From Nanobdellota archaeon (GTDB lineage Archaea > Nanobdellota > Nanobdellia > SCGC-AAA011-G17 > GW2011-AR17): a DNA stretch of 45,275 nt. Each line of letters opens with the position of its first letter. The first letter of the stretch is position 1. Below the pieces are notes generated by a model. The model did no database searches. It was not told where the DNA came from and was given only the letters and a program-made list of their open reading frames with translations. This document shows positions 9,244 through 18,922 of the stretch, one piece after another. The stretch lies in NCBI GenBank assembly GCA_013329215.1, contig DUKS01000029.1:426-45700 (forward strand). Direction: 5' to 3'. Both the position numbers and the translations under genes were made by a program.

Positions 9244-10037
9244 TATTCTTCTCTCTTGAAGCTTCCTGAGCCGCCCGCTTTCTTAATTTCAGCAATGATA
9301 GCATTGCACACTTTTTCCATTGCTTCCTCTGATTCCTTGTAATCATGCGTTGTTATTTCAAGCCTGTAGTGCGGCGCGCTGTTGTATGTAATGCCGCCTT
9401 TGTAATTGTTCTCTTTGATGGCAGTTTCCCCTGCCTTCAATGCTTTCCGTATGGCTTCAACGCCGCTTTCATCATTGCTTTCCAGCGTCAGCTCGGCAAC
9501 AACTCTTGCCTCCGGCGGCTTTATCCTTTCTTTTATAACTTCAAACAATTCCGTTACATAATTCTCAGGCAGGCCCATCTCTTTCAAAACGCTTTCGCCG
9601 TTCACTGAAACATCATGGAAGCATGCTGTTAAAGTCCCGTATTCCTCCTTTATTTTGTTGCCTGCCTTTTCATATACATCCTGCAGCGTTGTCTTCAGCT
9701 TTTGCGCGACAACCTCAAGTATTTTTTCAGACTTTTGCTCCTGCTTGAACTCATCTTCCTTTTTCAGCCTCTGCTGCAGTGAAACTCTCCTCAAAGACAG
9801 GTCGATAGTGCCCCGGTCCCTGTTTAGCTGCAGGACCTTGCATACGACTTCCTTGTCCTCTTTTACATAATCCCTTATGTTCCTTATCCTTCCGGGAGCT
9901 ATCTCGGAAATGTGGATCATGGCTTCCCTGTTGCCGTATTCCACCAAATCAACAAAAACAGAATGGGGGAGGATTTTTCTTACTGTGCAGAGCACCAATT
10001 CCCCTTCTTCAGGGACGCCTTTTTTCATGTAAACCAT
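9243..10037 (-). CDS. Translation initiation factor aIF2 subunit alpha
   Basis: S1 domain 'VFVDLVEYGNREAMIHISEIAPGRIRNIRDYVKEDKEVVCKVLQLNRDRGTIDLSLRRV'. Confidence 0.95.
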   Translation of the reverse strand: MVYMKKGVPEEGELVLCTVRKILPHSVFVDLVEYGNREAMIHISEIAPGRIRNIRDYVKEDKEVVCKVLQLNRDRGTIDLSLRRVSLQQRLKKEDEFKQEQKSEKILEVVAQKLKTTLQDVYEKAGNKIKEEYGTLTACFHDVSVNGESVLKEMGLPENYVTELFEVIKERIKPPEARVVAELTLESNDESGVEAIRKALKAGETAIKENNYKGGITYNSAPHYRLEITTHDYKESEEAMEKVCNAIIAEIKKAGGSGSFKREE

Positions 10038-10080
10038 GTTATGGATTAGAAAAGAGGCTACTATTTAAAAGTTTGCCCTT

Positions 10081-10254
10081 TTACAGAACTTCAATTATCT
10101 TTGCCTTTATTGAGCTTTTCCCGCCGACCGGGGATGCGAGCACTGTGTTGCACACAAGGCACTTGACTTCTGTTGCGCATTTGCCGAAGATTATCTGCTC
10201 ATTCTTGCAGTTCGCGCATTTTACTTTTATGAATTTTCCCTTTGATTCTACCAT
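10081..10254 (-). CDS. rps27e: 30S ribosomal protein S27e
   Basis: Manual translation MVESKGKFIKVKCANCKNEQIIFGKCATEVKCLVCNTVLASPVGGKSSIKAKIIEVL; C2C2 zinc ribbon. Confidence 0.94.
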   Translation of the reverse strand: MVESKGKFIKVKCANCKNEQIIFGKCATEVKCLVCNTVLASPVGGKSSIKAKIIEVL

Positions 10255-10280
10255 TTTCACTTCACTCCGTTTCGTTCAAG

Positions 10281-10306
10281 GGTTTCCTTCGCTTCGCTCG
10301 GAAACC
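10281..10306. repeat. Intercistronic hairpin element copy 1
   Basis: GGTTTCC-12 nt-GGAAACC with loop 'ttcgcttcgctc'; adjacent TTCACTCCGTTTCGTTCAA. Confidence 0.55.
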
Positions 10307-10318
10307 ATTTTTTCTCCT

Positions 10319-10639
10319 TTAAGACTGCGCAATCTCTATCTTCTTTGCCCTGCGCCCGATGTGGACAATGCTTTTGCCGCAGACCTTACATTTTAGGATT
10401 AGATTGACCTTTTTGCTTTTCTTTACCCCGTACCTTTTCCACTTGCTCATGGCCCCCCTTGAAACGCTGCCCAGGTTGCCGAATCCCCTGGCCAGCCCCC
10501 TCTTTCTCATCCTAGTTTTTGAGCCTCTTGACATTGAATGGACTTTATTCTTTCCCTGCTGCCTGTTTTGCGAAACAGCCATTTCCTGGTACTGCTTGCA
10601 CTTCGGGCAGAATTTGCGCATTTTCTTTGGTATTTTCAT
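10319..10639 (-). CDS. rpl44e: 50S ribosomal protein L44e
   Basis: 'MKIPKKMRKFCPKCKQYQ...KCKVCGKSIVHIGRRAKKIEI'. Confidence 0.95.
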   Translation of the reverse strand: MKIPKKMRKFCPKCKQYQEMAVSQNRQQGKNKVHSMSRGSKTRMRKRGLARGFGNLGSVSRGAMSKWKRYGVKKSKKVNLILKCKVCGKSIVHIGRRAKKIEIAQS

Positions 10640-10660
10640 TTCGCTTCACTCCATTCAAAA

Positions 10661-10685
10661 CTTCCCTTCGCTATCGCTTGGGAAG
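10661..10685. repeat. Intercistronic hairpin element copy 2
   Basis: CTTCCC-13 nt-GGGAAG with loop 'ttcgctatcgctt'; adjacent TTCACTCCATTCAAAA. Confidence 0.5.
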
Positions 10686-10705
10686 AATTTTCATTTGTTA
10701 CTCCG

Positions 10706-11410
10706 TTATTTTATTTCAGCATTGCCGCTCTTTACCAGCATTTCAGCAACCATTCCCGGCATCTCTATCTGGTCGTCAGGGTTGAATGGCCCGTACTTGT
10801 TCATATCAGGCCCCATGAACTCCGGGAGCTGGCATTTGATTGTAATGCAGCAACTTCCATCTGATTTATCAGTATTGGTTTTTAAACCTTTCGGTAGCGA
10901 AAGGTCAGGAGCGCCAGCGGCTGAAGCTTTCAGTGCGTCCGAGGGTTCATCAGCGCTTTCCGGTGCAGGAGCCTTATTGCAGCATATCTTCGGCAGCTCA
11001 TGGCTTAAAAGCGCGTGAAGCACCTTCTCCCTGTGCCCTGTCAGCGTGCCCTGCACAAGATTGAACAGCTCTATCTCTTCAGGCAATAAGGCGGAGAAAT
11101 CAAACGCCTTTCCTGAGCACCTTGACTGGAAAACAGCGGCCTGCACGATCTTGTCCTCGCGCCACTTGTATATGTCTGCCAGCAGCTTTTTAGCCTCCCT
11201 AAGCTGCGCCCTTGTCTTGTCAAGCTCCGCAGCGGCAAAAACGCTTTTCTTCTGCTCCTGCGATTCTATTATCGCCTGCTTCTCAGAAAAATATTTCACG
11301 ACATCGTCAAAGAATTTCGCGTCAACTTTCTGTATCTCCGCCCTGTATTTTTCCCTTCTTGCGAGGTCATAGAGAGTGTCAAAAGTAATTATCACTTCTT
11401 TTTCAGCCAT
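10706..11410 (-). CDS. Archaeal GINS complex subunit (Gins51-like)
   Basis: C-terminal 'PEFMGPDMNKYGPFNPDDQIEMPGMVAEMLVKSGNAEI' B-domain; N-terminal helical A-domain. Confidence 0.85.
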   Translation of the reverse strand: MAEKEVIITFDTLYDLARREKYRAEIQKVDAKFFDDVVKYFSEKQAIIESQEQKKSVFAAAELDKTRAQLREAKKLLADIYKWREDKIVQAAVFQSRCSGKAFDFSALLPEEIELFNLVQGTLTGHREKVLHALLSHELPKICCNKAPAPESADEPSDALKASAAGAPDLSLPKGLKTNTDKSDGSCCITIKCQLPEFMGPDMNKYGPFNPDDQIEMPGMVAEMLVKSGNAEIK

Positions 11411-11469
11411 CTAGACAGGAGAAATGTGTTCTCTTTTAAAAGTATTTCTATGTTGCAAGCAATAGGTTG

Positions 11470-12699
11470 CTAAATCTTTGCCCAAATGTCTTTTCCGAGG
11501 ATTGTCCCGAGGCTGCCCCTCCTGCATTCCCTCTCTGTGAATGAGGCCAGGTTGTCCTTGCTCTTCCCGTCAAAAACAAGCAAAGGCACGGGGTCTGCCG
11601 AGTGCGCTTTCAGCTGACACGGCGTTGAATGGTCAGAAGTGACTATTATTCTTGCATCAAGCTTCCTTATGGCTGAGAACAGCTTTTTGTCTATAAGCTC
11701 AATCATTTTCTTCTTTTCCAGCGGCTTTCCGTCATGGCCGGGGATGTCTGTCTCTTTTATATGGATGTAGAACGCATTGAACCTGTTCCAGTCTGATTTC
11801 AGGTACTTTAATGAATCCCTTATCTCTGCATTAAGGCAGTCGTAGAGATGCTTATAGACGTCTATCGCCTTTATTTCCGGATAATTGACTTTAAGGATTT
11901 TCATGCCTGCAAGCTCTGCAATCCCTATCTCAAGCGGCATTCCTACAATTGCAGCCCAGCCTTTCTTTTTTGGGAATTCCGGGAGCCTGTTGCCTGCATC
12001 CCTCACCAGTATTGCGTTTGCCTGCAAAATCCCTTTCTTTCCCCTTGCAATGTTTACAGGGTCGTTTTCAAGCACTTTCCTGCTTTTCTCAACAAACTCG
12101 TTTATTATTGATGCTGTTTCCTCAGCTTCCCTTCCAAGCGGCTGGCACTCCTGGATTTCATTTGCAAATGCTTTTGCAACTCCGAAAGTGCCCTGCTTTT
12201 CATATGCAGGGTCCACGTTTGTGATCTTGTCTGAAAATTTGCCGTATAATACCAGGACGCCCCTGTGCTCTGTCGTGCTTTTGAACATGAATTTGCACGG
12301 CAGCTTTACTTTTTTGTTGATTGAATCAGCCAGTGCCTTTGCTTCGTTTGTTGTAAGGCTCCTTCCTGTTCTCCTGTCTAGTATCCTATACCCTTCCATT
12401 GAAGCGAAGTTTGCCCTTAGTGCAAGAAAGCCATTCCCGAGCTTTACGCCTGCGCCGTATGCTTCCAGCGGGCCGCGGCCTGTAAAATACCTGTATGGGT
12501 CATAGCCCAGAATAGCTGTTACTGCAACATCAGACTCTGGCGCAATCCCTTTCCCGACTGTCTGGCATAAGCCGCATATGCCGTTCTTTGCAAGAAAGTC
12601 AAGGTTGGGCTTTTTTGCCGCTTCATACGGCGTCTTGTTGTTCAGTTCCCTGCAGGGCCTGTCTCCTGCTCCATCAAGCACTATGAAGATTGTTTTCAT
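11470..12699 (-). CDS. apgM: 2,3-bisphosphoglycerate-independent phosphoglycerate mutase (archaeal type)
   Basis: 'VLDGAGDRP', 'ESDVAVTAILGYDPYRYFTGRGPLEAYGAG', 'VTSDHSTPCQLKAHSADPVPLLVF'. Confidence 0.95.
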   Translation of the reverse strand: MKTIFIVLDGAGDRPCRELNNKTPYEAAKKPNLDFLAKNGICGLCQTVGKGIAPESDVAVTAILGYDPYRYFTGRGPLEAYGAGVKLGNGFLALRANFASMEGYRILDRRTGRSLTTNEAKALADSINKKVKLPCKFMFKSTTEHRGVLVLYGKFSDKITNVDPAYEKQGTFGVAKAFANEIQECQPLGREAEETASIINEFVEKSRKVLENDPVNIARGKKGILQANAILVRDAGNRLPEFPKKKGWAAIVGMPLEIGIAELAGMKILKVNYPEIKAIDVYKHLYDCLNAEIRDSLKYLKSDWNRFNAFYIHIKETDIPGHDGKPLEKKKMIELIDKKLFSAIRKLDARIIVTSDHSTPCQLKAHSADPVPLLVFDGKSKDNLASFTERECRRGSLGTILGKDIWAKI

Positions 12700-12789
12700 A
12701 TCCCTATTCCTACGCTGAATAGATTTAAAAGACTTTGGAATGGGGCGAATGGCACATATTAGGCGAGCAGGAGAAGCGTCAGCGCGGAT

Positions 12790-13503
12790 TTACTGCTTTG
12801 CGCGCTTCCATAGGTCCATAAAAAATTCACGCAACTGGCCTGCAAATGCCCTGCTTTCAAGCTTGACTGCTGCAGGCGATTCAACCCATGACAACAGAAC
12901 AACATAGTCTCTGAAAATAGTAATGCCCTGCGGCAGGTTGAAGCTTGTGTACCTCAGCTTTAACTTTGTATGCTTTTCCTTTGAATAGTATTTTATGTTT
13001 TTCAGCAGCCTGACATCAAGCCTTTTTTCTTTCCTGCGGGCAGCCAGATTCCTGAAAAACAGGTTTGCCTGTTCTGTTTTATTCTCTTCGTTAATGGAAA
13101 AGACAAGGTATGATTCTTTAGGCTTGGCATCAGAGATTAAGCTTGTGAAAAGGGTGAATATCGCTTTTTGCCCTTCATATAACTCCACGCTTTGCTTTGC
13201 CTGCGTTTTCTGCTTAAGCATAAGCTCAGGCAATGCCTGCTCAACCTGCTTCTTCTTTTCTTCAATGTAAGCAACCAGCGCCTTGGGGCTTGATGCCTGG
13301 TAATGCTTTACATTATTCCTGATTACATATGTTACTAATCCCCGCTTGGCGAGCTTGTCCATTACCTCATATATCTTGGATGAAGGTATGCCTGTTTTCT
13401 TTACAATGGCTCCTGCCTTGGACTGGCCGAGCTCTGCAAGCGCAGTATAACAGACGCTTTCGCTCCTGTTCAGCCCAATCTCCTGCAAAATATCTTCAAT
13501 CAT
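12790..13503 (-). CDS. TrmB family transcriptional regulator
   Basis: N-terminal wHTH 'LQEIGLNRSESVCYTALAELGQSKAGAIVKKTGIPSSKIYEVMDKLAKRGLV'. Confidence 0.9.
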   Translation of the reverse strand: MIEDILQEIGLNRSESVCYTALAELGQSKAGAIVKKTGIPSSKIYEVMDKLAKRGLVTYVIRNNVKHYQASSPKALVAYIEEKKKQVEQALPELMLKQKTQAKQSVELYEGQKAIFTLFTSLISDAKPKESYLVFSINEENKTEQANLFFRNLAARRKEKRLDVRLLKNIKYYSKEKHTKLKLRYTSFNLPQGITIFRDYVVLLSWVESPAAVKLESRAFAGQLREFFMDLWKRAKQ

Positions 13504-13581
13504 AATATAGGATGCACTCAGGCTGTTTATTAATCTTTCTATTACTACCCCTTTTAGTGGTAGCTATATATTATCTGCCTT

Positions 13582-14946
13582 ATGCCAAATGCTTATTCCA
13601 TGGCAATACAAGAAAATAGCAGGGAAACAGGAAAGCGCAAAACACTGCAGGAAAGGATAGCTGAGCTTGAATTCCAGCCTGAAGTATATATCTATCCAAC
13701 GCCAAGGGTTTACAAGCCTCTTGATTTTCAATTGAACGCGGCTGATTTTGGCAATGAGCTGAATATTTATGTTCACATACCCTTCTGCAGGCAGATATGC
13801 TCTTTCTGCGGATACCTAAAAATTGCTGGCAGCGACGAAAATCTCAAAGCAGATTACGTTAATGCTGTGATTAAAGAGATTAACATGTACAGCCGGATTT
13901 TAAAAGGCAAAACAATAAAAACACTGCATTTTGGCGGAGGTACGCCTTCTTTGCTTTCAGTATCGCAGCTGGCAAGGCTTATTGATGCTTTAGTTGAAGC
14001 CAACCCAAGAATATTGGAAACATGCGAGGAAGTAAGCATAGAGGCTACGCCTGAATCTGTTGAGCAGGGCAAATTTGAAAATTATAAAGAACTTGGAATA
14101 AACAGGGTTAGCATTGGAGTCCAGACATTAAACAATGCAGAGATTGCTTTATCCCGCAGGCATAATCTGGCTGATTTTTCAATAAGGGCAATAGAAACTC
14201 TCAGAAAAGCAGGCATTCCAAACATAGTAGCTGATTTAATGATTGGAATTGAACACCAGACGCCGGAAAGTTTTGAAGCTTCTGCAAGGGGCTTAATACA
14301 GCTTATGCCGGAAACAGTAGAATTATATGCTTTGGGGCTGATGCCTCAGACAGCTTTGGGAAAACAGCATCATAATTTAATGGGAAACAAAGAAATATAT
14401 CTCTGTTATGATATTGGCAGAATACTATTCTTGGAGGCAGGCTATAAGCAGGATTGCCACAACAGGTATGCAATTCCCAATCGTGGAAGCTTTCTTCAGG
14501 AAGATTATGTGTTTCACGGCATGAGCCTGATTGGGTTTGGCGCAGGCGCAAGAAGCTATGCAGGGAATATGCATTACAGGAATGCTTACAATTCAACCAG
14601 CCCTAAGACGGCAGTTGCGGAATATATGCAAATGATAAATGGCGGGGGATTATCTGTTGAAAGCGGCATTTATTTAAGCGATGATGAAAAAATGCGCCAG
14701 TATGCAATCGGCCATATTGAAGCGCTTGATAAAAAAGAGTTTGAACAGCGCTTTGGGCTTAGTTTTGGTAATGCCTTCCCTGATTTGCACAGTAATTTGT
14801 TAAGGCTGGGGCTGGCGGCTGAAGACAAAGAAAGGCTTGTGCTTACAACAAAAGGTCTGAATTTCCGGGATCTTATCTGCACAGAGCTGTTTTCAAAAGA
14901 TGTGACAGCAGCGGAGGGGACTTATCGCCCAAGGCGCAATGGATAA
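13582..14946 (+). CDS. HemN-like radical SAM protein
   Basis: 'YVHIPFCRQICSFCGYLK' (CxxxCxxC), 'LHFGGGTPSLLS', 'SIGVQTLNNAEI'. Confidence 0.88.
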   Translation: MPNAYSMAIQENSRETGKRKTLQERIAELEFQPEVYIYPTPRVYKPLDFQLNAADFGNELNIYVHIPFCRQICSFCGYLKIAGSDENLKADYVNAVIKEINMYSRILKGKTIKTLHFGGGTPSLLSVSQLARLIDALVEANPRILETCEEVSIEATPESVEQGKFENYKELGINRVSIGVQTLNNAEIALSRRHNLADFSIRAIETLRKAGIPNIVADLMIGIEHQTPESFEASARGLIQLMPETVELYALGLMPQTALGKQHHNLMGNKEIYLCYDIGRILFLEAGYKQDCHNRYAIPNRGSFLQEDYVFHGMSLIGFGAGARSYAGNMHYRNAYNSTSPKTAVAEYMQMINGGGLSVESGIYLSDDEKMRQYAIGHIEALDKKEFEQRFGLSFGNAFPDLHSNLLRLGLAAEDKERLVLTTKGLNFRDLICTELFSKDVTAAEGTYRPRRNG

Positions 14947-15511
14947 GGTAATAATTATTTTCGGGTTTTCCGGCTCAGGAAAATCTACATTAGCTAACCT
15001 CATCGGAAAGAAATATGGCCTGCGGGTTGTCCATCCTTCAGGCATACTGCGGAACCTGTGCGAAGGCAAGCCTGTGGATATTAAAAATACAAGGCACAAC
15101 ACCGGGTTTTGGGAGACTGAAGAAGGCATAAGATTGTTCAAAAGCAGATTGGAAGAAAAAGAGCCTTCTGATGCTGTTTCAGACAGGCTGCTGTTGAAAG
15201 AAGTCAGCAAGGGCGATGTAGTCATCGACAGCTGGAGCCTTCCGTGGCTTGCTTCTAACGGAATAAAAATCTATCTTGAAGCAGATTTGGATGTAAGGGC
15301 TGAAAGGGTTGCAAAGAGGGACAGCATTAGCTATTCTCGTGCAAAACACATAGTTTCTATGAAAGACGAAGAAACACAAAAGCTGTTCAAAAGAATGTAT
15401 GGGTTTGATATTAAGAAAGACTATACTGTTTTTGTTTATGTGATTAATACAAACAGGCTTGGCAAACGCGAGGTTTTTAGATTGCTGTGCGATTATTTGG
15501 GCAAATGCTAG
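14939..15511 (+). CDS. Cytidylate kinase-like P-loop kinase
   Basis: 'IIIFGFSGSGKSTLANLIGKKYGL', 'YLEADLDVRAERVAKRD'; overlaps previous stop by 8 nt. Confidence 0.75.
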   Translation: MDKVIIIFGFSGSGKSTLANLIGKKYGLRVVHPSGILRNLCEGKPVDIKNTRHNTGFWETEEGIRLFKSRLEEKEPSDAVSDRLLLKEVSKGDVVIDSWSLPWLASNGIKIYLEADLDVRAERVAKRDSISYSRAKHIVSMKDEETQKLFKRMYGFDIKKDYTVFVYVINTNRLGKREVFRLLCDYLGKC

Positions 15512-15568
15512 AAAGAACAGCACTTAACAGGGAACTTATTTAAATCTTGCTGCTTTCTTAATAAAATA

Positions 15569-16072
15569 ATGGAGCAGTACTGGATGCCAAAGAGGCTTGA
15601 TTTTAGGAATCTCAGGCTTTGCCTTGACAATTATGCTGCTGATTTCCTATATATAAGGGACTGCGGCGGCGTCAGGGAAGACGGGAAATACAGCTGCCAT
15701 GGGCGGGTTAAAGTTAATGAAAGCCTTGAGGGAAAAACGCTTGATTTCAGGAAAGACAAATCAGGGCTGCACCTGCTTATTGACTCAAACGAAGTGTTTC
15801 ATTTTCCTTTGCAGCGTTATGATAAGGGATTCTCTCTTGCCTACGAGCGCATTCAGCCTACCGAAGACGGCATTGGGGTGATGGTTTGTTTAAGCACAGG
15901 GGTTTATCCCTATCACCATACACTTCCGGAGCCGAGAAGGTCTTTCTTAAGGAATGTTCTTGATGATCACCTTATTGAAATCTTCTTTAAGGGGCGGGTT
16001 CATATCAAATTCCATTCATGGTGGCAGAAGCCGCATTGGAAGTATTGGACAGTGAAGCTGCCTTCTGGATAA
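15569..16072 (+). CDS. Hypothetical protein
   Basis: 167 aa ORF, good coding character. Confidence 0.6.
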   Translation: MEQYWMPKRLDFRNLRLCLDNYAADFLYIRDCGGVREDGKYSCHGRVKVNESLEGKTLDFRKDKSGLHLLIDSNEVFHFPLQRYDKGFSLAYERIQPTEDGIGVMVCLSTGVYPYHHTLPEPRRSFLRNVLDDHLIEIFFKGRVHIKFHSWWQKPHWKYWTVKLPSG

Positions 16073-16105
16073 CCTATTTAAACATGGCATCCATTACCTC
16101 TTTAT

Positions 16106-17098
16106 ATGAAACTAAAGCAAAAGCCCGAAGACTTTATCGTGAGGGAGATTGCAAACATACCATTCTCTCCTGAAGGCGATTATGCCTACTTCTTGCTGAG
16201 AAAACGGGAATGGAACACGATGGACGCTGTCAAGGAGATTGCCGGCAGGCTTTCAATTGAGCAAAAGCGGATAAGCTATGCAGGAATCAAGGACAGGAAT
16301 GCCTTGACAGAGCAGTACATTTCAATGCACGGCATCAAAAAGGAAAGGATACAGCCGCTTTTGATAAAAGACATTGAGCTTGTGTTTGCAGGCTATGGAA
16401 CAGAAAGAATGAGCAGTGAGATGCTTGTTGGCAATGCATTCAAGATTACAATAAGAGGGCTTGACAATGAAATAAGGCTTGAGCCTAAATTAGTGCCCAA
16501 TTACTTTGACGACCAGAGGTTCGGGATAAAGGCCAAAAACCATCTTGCGGGAAAAGCCGTTGTAAAGAGGGACTTTTCAAAAGCGTGCGGGCTTATGGGA
16601 ATAAATGCGCCTGACAATAATTATGTTGTTGCCCTGATGGCTAAAAAGGACTTGCTTGTCCTCTGCTTCAATGCTTACCAGTCTTACCTGTTCAACATTG
16701 CTCTTGCGGAATATGTGAGAAAACACGCTTCAAATGCGGTTGAAGCAAAATATTCGGCAGGCCTGCTTGTGTTTGGCGATGTGTCAAAAGCAAGGAACAT
16801 TGCAATGCCTTTGGTGCATTTTGACACTGAGATTGAGGATGAAGAGCTGAAACACATTTATGAAAAGGTTTTGCACGCAGAGGGGATAAGGCTTTCTGAT
16901 TTCCTTGTGAGGCAGCTGCCGAACCTGGTACAAAGCTCTCCCACGCGAATGGCTTTTGTCGCTGTGAAGGATTACAAGGTTTTGGAATATTCAGATGACG
17001 AGCTTAATCCCGGGAAGAAAACGCAGGTTGTGTCGTTTTCACTCCCTAAAGGCGCGTATGGTACAATCGTTCTTAAGTGGCTGGAAGCGATGAAGTAG
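16106..17098 (+). CDS. truD: tRNA pseudouridine(13) synthase TruD
   Basis: 'KQKPEDFIVREI', 'YAGIKDRNALTEQYIS', 'NYFDDQRFG'. Confidence 0.95.
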   Translation: MKLKQKPEDFIVREIANIPFSPEGDYAYFLLRKREWNTMDAVKEIAGRLSIEQKRISYAGIKDRNALTEQYISMHGIKKERIQPLLIKDIELVFAGYGTERMSSEMLVGNAFKITIRGLDNEIRLEPKLVPNYFDDQRFGIKAKNHLAGKAVVKRDFSKACGLMGINAPDNNYVVALMAKKDLLVLCFNAYQSYLFNIALAEYVRKHASNAVEAKYSAGLLVFGDVSKARNIAMPLVHFDTEIEDEELKHIYEKVLHAEGIRLSDFLVRQLPNLVQSSPTRMAFVAVKDYKVLEYSDDELNPGKKTQVVSFSLPKGAYGTIVLKWLEAMK

Positions 17099-17127
17099 AA
17101 GAATCCCGGTGTGGTTATTGGCGCGTG

Positions 17128-17277
17128 CTATCTTTTCTCTATCGTGTTAATAAATCCTGTTGCAATCAGCAGGACTGCGAATATGAAAAGTAAAAGCGGA
17201 ATCCTGCTGTATGCGTATGCCAAAGCGCCGAAGATTGCGCTTATGATCCCTGTCAGTTTAATGTTTTCCCAAGGCAT
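17128..17277 (-). CDS. Small membrane protein (49 aa)
   Basis: Manual translation MPWENIKLTGIISAIFGALAYAYSRIPLLLFIFAVLLIATGFINTIEKR; two TM segments; starts 2 nt after methyltransferase stop. Confidence 0.65.
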   Translation of the reverse strand: MPWENIKLTGIISAIFGALAYAYSRIPLLLFIFAVLLIATGFINTIEKR

Positions 17278-17279
17278 GC

Positions 17280-17975
17280 CTATTGCCTCCTACAGATGAT
17301 ATAGACTGTTGTTTTATCTTTTATTGTCCTAATGCAATCAAACCCAGTATTCTTAAGCACTTCTTTTATTGCATTTAGAGGGAATATCCGCATTTCGTGC
17401 CAGTCTGATTCTTCAATCTTGCTTCTTGTATTAAGAAAGGTAAAGTGGTTTGTCAGCTTTGGGAATTGTATAAACGTGCTTTGTATTAGCTTATCCTTTT
17501 TGCTTAGGTCCCACAGAAATGTTGAATCTTTTGCCTTTCTCAGCAGGTTTGGGCTTATCACTTGAATGATAAGAACGCCGCCAGGATTAAGACAGCCATG
17601 GCAGGCATTGAATGTTGATTTAAGTTCTTCTCCGTTTCTATTGTACATAATTGTATTATAAAGGCAGATTACCGCATCAACCTTCGTTCTTAACGAGAAT
17701 CTGCGCATATCCATCTTTAAGCATTCAGCCCCTGTCTTTTTTTTGGCGATCGCGAGCATTTCCTTGCTTAAGTCGCTGCAGAGAACCTTGAATCCAAGCT
17801 TGATTAGCTCTGCAGCGTGCGCTCCTGTGCCGCATCCAAGGTCAAGTACTCTATTGCCGTTTGCATTATCTTGTATTATTTTTCCGATAAGCTTTGCTTC
17901 GTCAATGTAATGCTTGCCTGCTGATTGGGCCATTCTGTCATAAAACTGTGCTTTAGTGGTGTAGAGCTTCATCAT
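17280..17975 (-). CDS. Class I SAM-dependent methyltransferase
   Basis: 'VLDLGCGTGAHAAELIKLGFKVLCSDLSKEMLAIAKKK'; ATGA overlap with radical SAM stop. Confidence 0.9.
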   Translation of the reverse strand: MMKLYTTKAQFYDRMAQSAGKHYIDEAKLIGKIIQDNANGNRVLDLGCGTGAHAAELIKLGFKVLCSDLSKEMLAIAKKKTGAECLKMDMRRFSLRTKVDAVICLYNTIMYNRNGEELKSTFNACHGCLNPGGVLIIQVISPNLLRKAKDSTFLWDLSKKDKLIQSTFIQFPKLTNHFTFLNTRSKIEESDWHEMRIFPLNAIKEVLKNTGFDCIRTIKDKTTVYIICRRQ

Positions 17976-18910
17976 TTCATGAGCCTCGCAAACTCATATA
18001 CAGAGTAAGGGTCTGTTCCGTACTGCCATTTCCTTAACGGGCATCCAAATTCAGAAGAGTTCTGCTCTTTGATTAAACCAAACAATCTTCCCGGAGAATG
18101 AAACATGGCTCTGTCATAGCGCGATGCCCCATCAGTTTCCTTAAGGCCCAGCCCGCTCATAAACACGCAGGGAATGACATAATCCTCCTTTGTTATTGTA
18201 GCCATCCTTCTCCCTGCGCTGCATCCGGATTTTGGAACCCCTGTTTCGATATACTCCTCTATGGAAAAGTCGGGCAGTGTTATGCTCAGGTTTTCGGCTT
18301 TCTTTTTTCTATGCATCTCCAGAAAAAGCCTGAAATAATCCTTCGGGGCTGGCATTATGCTGTTCTCTTTGACATTCCCTAATTCCTGGGCAAGGCTGAA
18401 ATTTACTCTAAGCCCGAAATGCGAGCAATAACCGATTACATCCATGACATTTTCAATATTATATTTGTTTATTGTCATTTTCATCAGGGGAGTGATACCG
18501 GCTGAGCCAAGATTTTTTACAGCGCATTCCAGCTTGCCAAAAGCGCCGCGCCCCCTTATGCTGTCATGATAACCTTCCATGCCATCAATGCTTATCTGCA
18601 CTGTTGAGGGCCCCGCGTCTGCCAGAAGCTCGGCACGCCTTTTGTCTATTAGTGTGCCGTTTGTCAGGAGGGCAACATCTATTCCATAATCCCTTGCGTG
18701 CTTTATCATGCCATAAACCTGGGGGTTAAGCAAGGGCTCCCCGCCTGTAAGCAGCAGCGTTTCAATGCCATTTTCATAAAATTCATCTATCCTGCTTAGG
18801 GCTTCTTCCCTGCTGATTTGGCTGTATTCCGAAGGCCCGCCCAAGTGGCAGTGCTTGCAGGACTGGTTGCAAGCCCCTGTAATTTCCCAATACAATGTGT
18901 CTATAGCCAT
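17972..18910 (-). CDS. Radical SAM protein with shortened SPASM/twitch-like C-terminus
   Basis: 'CNQSCKHCHLGG', 'LLTGGEPLLNP', 'QISIDGMEGYHDSIRG', C-terminal Cys (GCSAGRR...YVIPC...FGCPL). Confidence 0.9.
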   Translation of the reverse strand: MAIDTLYWEITGACNQSCKHCHLGGPSEYSQISREEALSRIDEFYENGIETLLLTGGEPLLNPQVYGMIKHARDYGIDVALLTNGTLIDKRRAELLADAGPSTVQISIDGMEGYHDSIRGRGAFGKLECAVKNLGSAGITPLMKMTINKYNIENVMDVIGYCSHFGLRVNFSLAQELGNVKENSIMPAPKDYFRLFLEMHRKKKAENLSITLPDFSIEEYIETGVPKSGCSAGRRMATITKEDYVIPCVFMSGLGLKETDGASRYDRAMFHSPGRLFGLIKEQNSSEFGCPLRKWQYGTDPYSVYEFARLMK

Positions 18911-18922
18911 TTTAGTCGTGCA

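Noticed and set aside
17111-17299. Plus-strand 62-aa ORF
   Set aside because: The opposite strand has a better-placed 49-aa membrane ORF directly after the methyltransferase.
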